From positions 1 to 54,850 of the forward strand of contig JAEMGR010000045.1 in assembly GCA_016458225.1 (NCBI GenBank): 54,850 bases of DNA, in the 5' to 3' direction. The notes under the pieces were generated by a model, which searched no databases, was not told the origin of the DNA, and was given only the letters and a program-made list of their open reading frames with translations. The translations under genes were made by a program, and so were the position numbers. This DNA comes from Myxococcaceae bacterium JPH2. GTDB lineage: Bacteria; Myxococcota; Myxococcia; Myxococcales; Myxococcaceae. Each line of letters starts with the position of its first letter. The first letter of the stretch is position 1. Of this stretch, positions 41,801 to 47,800 are shown piece by piece.

Positions 41801-44800
41801 TGGATGTGCGCGGGCTGACGCCGCAGGACATGGAGGCGCTGCTCGTCCAGGGCTTCGAGCACTACCTGGAGGACGGTGGCCTGCTGGGCACGGTGGAGGA
41901 CGGTGTCCGCATCGTCGGGAGCCTGCGCTCCATGGACGTGGACGAGGTGGCCTGCCTCGTCGACTTCGGCGTGCCGCTGGAGCCGACGATGGCCAGCCTC
42001 CAACTGCTCGACACGCTTCGCCAGCGGATGCAGGCGCCGCCTGTCGAGGAGGCGCGCGCCTTGACGGAAGTGGGCTCGGAGCTGGGCGAGCTGCTGGCCT
42101 GGGTTCGCGCGGAGGGTGTCACCGTGCTGCGCTGCGCGCCGTCGCAGGTGCGGGCGCTCGCGGAGTTGCCGGGGGCCGAGGAGGCGCTCGCGGGCGTGAG
42201 GGGATTGATTCTCGCGGGCGAGGCGGTGGCCGCGGACGCGTCGGCCCTCCAGGTCCGTGGCTTCCGGGCGCTCACGTCTCAAGTGCATCAGGCGTCGTCC
42301 TGGGGCCTTGGCGCAGAGGAACTCGCGGCGAGAACGCGCGTGCTCGATGCGAAGGGGCGGGCCGTGCCGGTGGGCGTGGTGGGCACGATCGCCGTGGGCG
42401 GCCCCTCTCTGCCGCAGGGCTTCTGGAAGGACGCGGACTCGACTCGGGCTCGCTTCGTGGAGGTGGATGGCGAGACGCTGTTCCTCACCGGGAAGCGCGC
42501 CCGCTGGGGACGGGATGGCGCACTGGAGCCGATTGCTCCGGCACCTGCCGCGAAGCCGCGTCGTCCGGCGAAGACCGCGACAGCCGCCGCGCCCCGGCCT
42601 CAGCCGCGCGCGCAGCCGGCCACGACGGGTGTGCCCGTGGTGCGCGTGCCGCGAGACCTGCCGCTGCCCCTGTCGTTCCCGCAGCAGCGGCTGTGGGCGC
42701 TGAACCAGCTCGACCCCGATGGCATCGCCTACAACAACGTCGTCACGTTGCGACTGTCAGGCCCGGTGAACGCGGACGTGCTCGAGGCGTCGCTCGACGC
42801 GGTGGTCCGCCGTCATGAGGTGCTGCGCACCACCTTCGCGCTGACCGAGGACGGGGCACGGCAGGTCATCGTGCCGTCCATGCCGCTGGTGATGGCGCGG
42901 CACGTGGCCCGTGATGAGTCGGAGGCGATCCGGATCGCGATGGAGGAGGCGCGCCGTCCGTTCGACCTGTCTCGCGGACCGGTGATGCGGGCGGCGATGA
43001 TCCGCATCGCGGAGACGGAGCATGTGTTGCAGCTCACGCTCCACCACATCGCCTCGGATGGTTGGTCGAGCGGGGTGCTGTACCGCGAGATGGTGGCGAA
43101 CTACGAGGCGTTCTCCGCGGGACGTCCATCGCCGTTGCCCGAGCTGCCCATCCAGTACGCGGACTACTCCGCGTGGCAGCGGAGCTGGCTGGACAGCCCC
43201 GCCATGGCGGCCCAGCTCGCGTACTGGAAGGAGCGGCTCGCGGGCACGCAGGTCCTGGAGATGCCCACGGATCGTCCGAGACCCGCGCGCTGGTCGGGGC
43301 GGGGGGGGCGCCTCTCCGTGGCGGTGCCGCGCCCACTGGTGGACGCGCTCTGGGCCGTGGGCCGTCGCGAGGGTGCGACGCCGTTCATGGTCATCACCGC
43401 GGCGTGGCAGACCCTGCTGCATCGCTACTCGGGCCAGGATGACATCGTCATCGGGACCTCGGCGGCTGGGCGCAACCGCGCCGAGCTGGAGGGGCTCATT
43501 GGCTGCTTCCTGAACACGCTCGCCATCCGCGCGGACTTCTCGAGTCGGCCGTCGTTCGCGGAGCTGCTGCGCCGGGTGAAGACCGCGTCCATTGAAGCCT
43601 TCGCCCATCAGGACATCCCCTTCGAGCGACTGGTGGACGAGCTGCGCGTGCCGCGCGACCCGAGCCGGATGCCGCTCGTGCAGGCGATGCTGACGTTCCA
43701 CAACACGCCGCCCATCGACGTGCTCGCGCCGGGGCTGGGTGTCCAGCCCATGGACCTGGACATCGGCGCGACCAAGGTGGACCTGTCACTGGAGCTGCGT
43801 GAGTCGAAGGCGGGGCTCGACGGCGCGTTGGAGTTCGCCGCGGACCTGTTCGACCGCCGCACCGTCGAGCGGCTGTGGGAGCGGTTCCTCCTGTTGCTCT
43901 CGGGCCTCGCGGAGGACCCCTTCCGCCGCGTGGCGGAGCTTCCGCTGCTCAGCGCCGAGGAGCAGCGGAAGGTGCTCGTGGAGTGGAACGACACTCGCGC
44001 GGCATTCCCCGCGGTGGATGGCGTGCACCACCTCTTCGAGCAGCAGGCGGCGAGGACCCCGGAGGCCATCGCGTTGGTGACGGCCTCGGAGCGCCTGACG
44101 TATGGCGCGCTGGACGCGCGGGCGAACCAGCTCGCGCGCTACTTGCGGGGCCTCGGCGTGGGGCCCGAGGTGCGCGTGGGCGTGTGCGCCGAGCGCTCTT
44201 GGGAGCTCATCGTCGGGTTGCTGGGCGTGCTGAAGGCGGGTGGGGCGTTCGTACCGCTCGACCCCGCGTATCCGTCTCAGCGCCTGGCCTTCATGATGCG
44301 CGACGCGAACCTCGCCATCGTGGTGACGCAAGAGCACCTCACGTCGCAGCTTCCCTCGGGCGGCGAGGTGCTCGTCACGGTGGATGCGGAGTGGGATGAC
44401 ATCGCTCGACAGCCCGCCACGGCGCCGGACGCGCGGGGCTCGGCTGGCAACGCGGCGTACGTCATCTACACCTCGGGCTCGACGGGGATGCCCAAGGGCG
44501 TGCTCGTCACGCATGAGGGCATCTGCAACACGGTGCGCTCCATCGTGCCCGCGCACGACGTGGGGCCAGGCCGCCGCGTGCTCCAGGCCGCCGCGCTGGG
44601 CTTCGACGCGTCCGTGCTGGAGGTCCTCTCCACGCTGGTTGCTGGCGCGGAGCTGCATCTCGCGCCACGCGAGTCCTTGTTGCCCGGGGCGCCGCTGCGC
44701 GAGGTGCTGGAGTCACGTGGCATCACCACCGTCACGCTCACGCCCTCGTCGCTCACGCAACTGGAGCCCGAGGGACTGCCCGCGCTGTCCACCGTCATCT

Positions 44801-47800
44801 CCGCGGGCGAGGTCTGCACGCCGGAGTTGGCGAGGCGCTGGAACCGAGGGCGTCGGCTGCTCAACGGCTATGGCCCGACGGAGGCGACCGTCTGCGCGAC
44901 GGTGTCCACCTCCTTGGATGCGGAGCGCCCGGACATCGGTCGGCCGCTCCACAATACGCGCGCCTATGTGCTCGATGTCCGAGGCCAGCCCGTGCCCATC
45001 GGACTGTCGGGCGAGCTGTACCTCGGTGGCGCGGGCATCACGCGCGGCTATCTGGGGCGTCCCGAGCTGACCTCGGAGCGCTTCGTGCCGGATGGCTTCT
45101 CCGGGGAGGCGGGGGCTCGTCTGTATCGGACGGGAGATCGGGTCCGCGCGCGCGAGGACGGCCGCCTGGAGTACCTGGGACGTGTCGATGCGCAGGTGAA
45201 GGTCCGCGGCTATCGCATCGAGCCAGGAGAGATTGAAGCCGTGCTCCGCCAGCACCCGAGCGTGGCGGACGCGGTCGTGGTGGTCCGCGCGGATGCGAGC
45301 CACACGCGCCGCTTGGTGGGCTACGTCGTCGCGACCTCCGAAGGGGAGCCGGGGCTCACGGCGCTGCGAGACTTCCTCAAGGACCGCCTGCCGGACCACA
45401 TGGTGCCGGCGGCGTTCGTCGTGTTGGCGGCCCTGCCCAAGACGCCGGGCGGGAAGGTGGATCGCGGCGCGCTGCCCGAGCCGGACGCCATCAAGGTGGC
45501 GTCGGGCAAGGACTACGTCGCACCGCGCACGGAGGTCGAGCGGACGCTCGCCGCGCTGTGGGCCCAGGTGCTGGGCGTGGAGCGCGTGGGCATCCACGAC
45601 AACTTCTTCGAGCTGGGCGGAGACTCCATCCTCGGCATCCAGATTGTCTCGCGCGCGAAGCAGGCCGGCCTGCGTCTGGAGCCCGCGATGCTCTTCGAGC
45701 GGCAGACGCTCGCGGAGCTGTCCGAGGGCGTGGGTCAGGCGCAGGCGCCGGTCGGTGAGCAGGGCCCCGTGGAGGGCAGTGCTCCCCTGACGCCCATGCA
45801 GCGCATCTTCTTCGAGGACTGGGCGCTGCCCGAGCCGCACCACTACAACCTGTCCGCGGTGCTGGAGGTGCGCCGGCCCGTCGACGCGGCGATCCTGGAG
45901 CGAGCGCTCGCGGCGGTGGTCGGTCATCATGATGCGCTTCGGCTGCGCTTCACGCGCACCGCCGAGGGGTGGACGCAGTCCCATGGCCCCGTGCCCGAGC
46001 ACGTGGCCGTGCGCCGGGTGGACCACTCCGCGATTCCCGAGTCGGGGCTGGAGGCCGCACTGGAGTCCGTGGGCGCGGAGATTCAACGCAGCCTGCGACT
46101 GGACGAAGGGCTCCTCCTGCGCGCGGCCCTGTTCGAGCGGGGACCCTCGCGCGCGGCGCGGCTCCTGCTCGTGGTGCACCACCTCGCGGTGGATGGCGTG
46201 TCGCTGCGTCCGCTCCTGGAGGACGTGGAGACAGCCTATGCGCGACTGGAGCGCGGAGAGCCCGTGGTGCTCCCCGCGAAGACCACGTCGTTCAAGGCCT
46301 GGGCAGAGAAGCTCGTCGCGCACGCGAACTCAGCGGCGATGGGCCGCGAGCTGGCGCTGTGGCGCGCCTCGGATGTGGTGCCCGCGCTGCCCGTGGACTT
46401 CCCGGGCGGCGACAACACCTCCGCGAGCGAGCAGCTCGTGACGGTGTCCTTCGAGCCGGGCGAGACGCGGACCCTGCTCAACGAGGTGCCGTCGGCCTAT
46501 CGCGCCCGGGTGGATGAGGTGCTGCTGTCCGCCCTGGCGCGAGCGGTGGCGCGGTGGACGGGCGGCCCTCGGGTGAGGTTGGAGCTGGAAGGCCATGGCC
46601 GCGAGCCGCTGTTCCCGGACGTGGACCTGTCACGGACCGTGGGCTGGTTCACCAGCACCTTCCCGCTCGACGTGACGATGCCGGAGGGCGCGACTGCTGG
46701 AGACGCGCTCCGAGCCCTGCGTGACGCGAGGCGGGTGCTGCCCATGAACGGCCTGGGCTACGGCCTGTTGCGCTACCTGCGGCCCGACGCGGCTCCGGTG
46801 CTGAGCGCGCAGCCGGGCGCGGAGGTCGGGTTCAACTACCTGGGCCAACTCGACGCCGCGGCTCGAGGTTCAGAGCGCTTCGGGCTGACCCATGAGCCCT
46901 CGGGCCCCTGGCACGCACCGAGCGGACGTCGCCCGCATCGGCTCGACGTGAACGCCGTGGTGCGCGACGGCCGCCTGGTGGTGACGTTCGCGTTCAGTCG
47001 CGCGCTGCACGCGCTCCGCACCATCGAGTCGGTGGCGGCCCGCTTCTCCGAGGGACTCCGCGAGCTGGTGGCGGGGAAGGGCACGGACGACGCCGCGCGT
47101 CGCTCGCTGGGAGACTTCCCGCTGGCGAGGACGACGCCCGCGGCGCTCACGCGACTGCTGGGACAACACCCGGACCTGGAGGACCTCAGCGCCCTCACGT
47201 CGTTGCAGCAGGGCATGTTGTTGCACACGGTGCTTTCGGCGCCGGGATCCGGTGTCTTCCACGAGCGGCTCGCCTGGACCCTCCGCGGTCGCGCGGACCT
47301 GGTGGCGCTGCGTCGGGCCTGGGGCGAGGTGATCGCGCGCCACGGCATCCTGCGCACGTCCTTCCATCACGAGGGCCTCGGTGAGCCGCTTCAGCTCGTT
47401 CACCGGGAGGCCACGCTGGCCTGGACCGAGCATGACCTGCGCGGCTTGTCTCCCGACGCTCAGCTGGCGCGCATGACGGCGCTGGTGGAGGCGGATCGGG
47501 CGCGAGGCTTCGCGCTCGGCACCGCGCCGCTCGCGCGGATGGAAGTGGTGCGCCTGGGCGAGGACGAGCACCGCTTCCTGTGGAGTCACCACCACCTCAT
47601 CCTGGATGGATGGAGCGTGGGCCTGATGCTGCGCGAGGTCTTCACGCTGTATGGCGACTTCGCCTCGGGGCGTGGGTCCTCGTTGCCGCGCCCAGCCGCG
47701 TGGCGTGACTACCTCGCGTGGCTCCAGCGCCAGGACTTGTCCGCCGCGCAGGCGTACTGGCGCGGTGAGTTGGCGGGGTTCACTTCACCCACGCCGCTGC

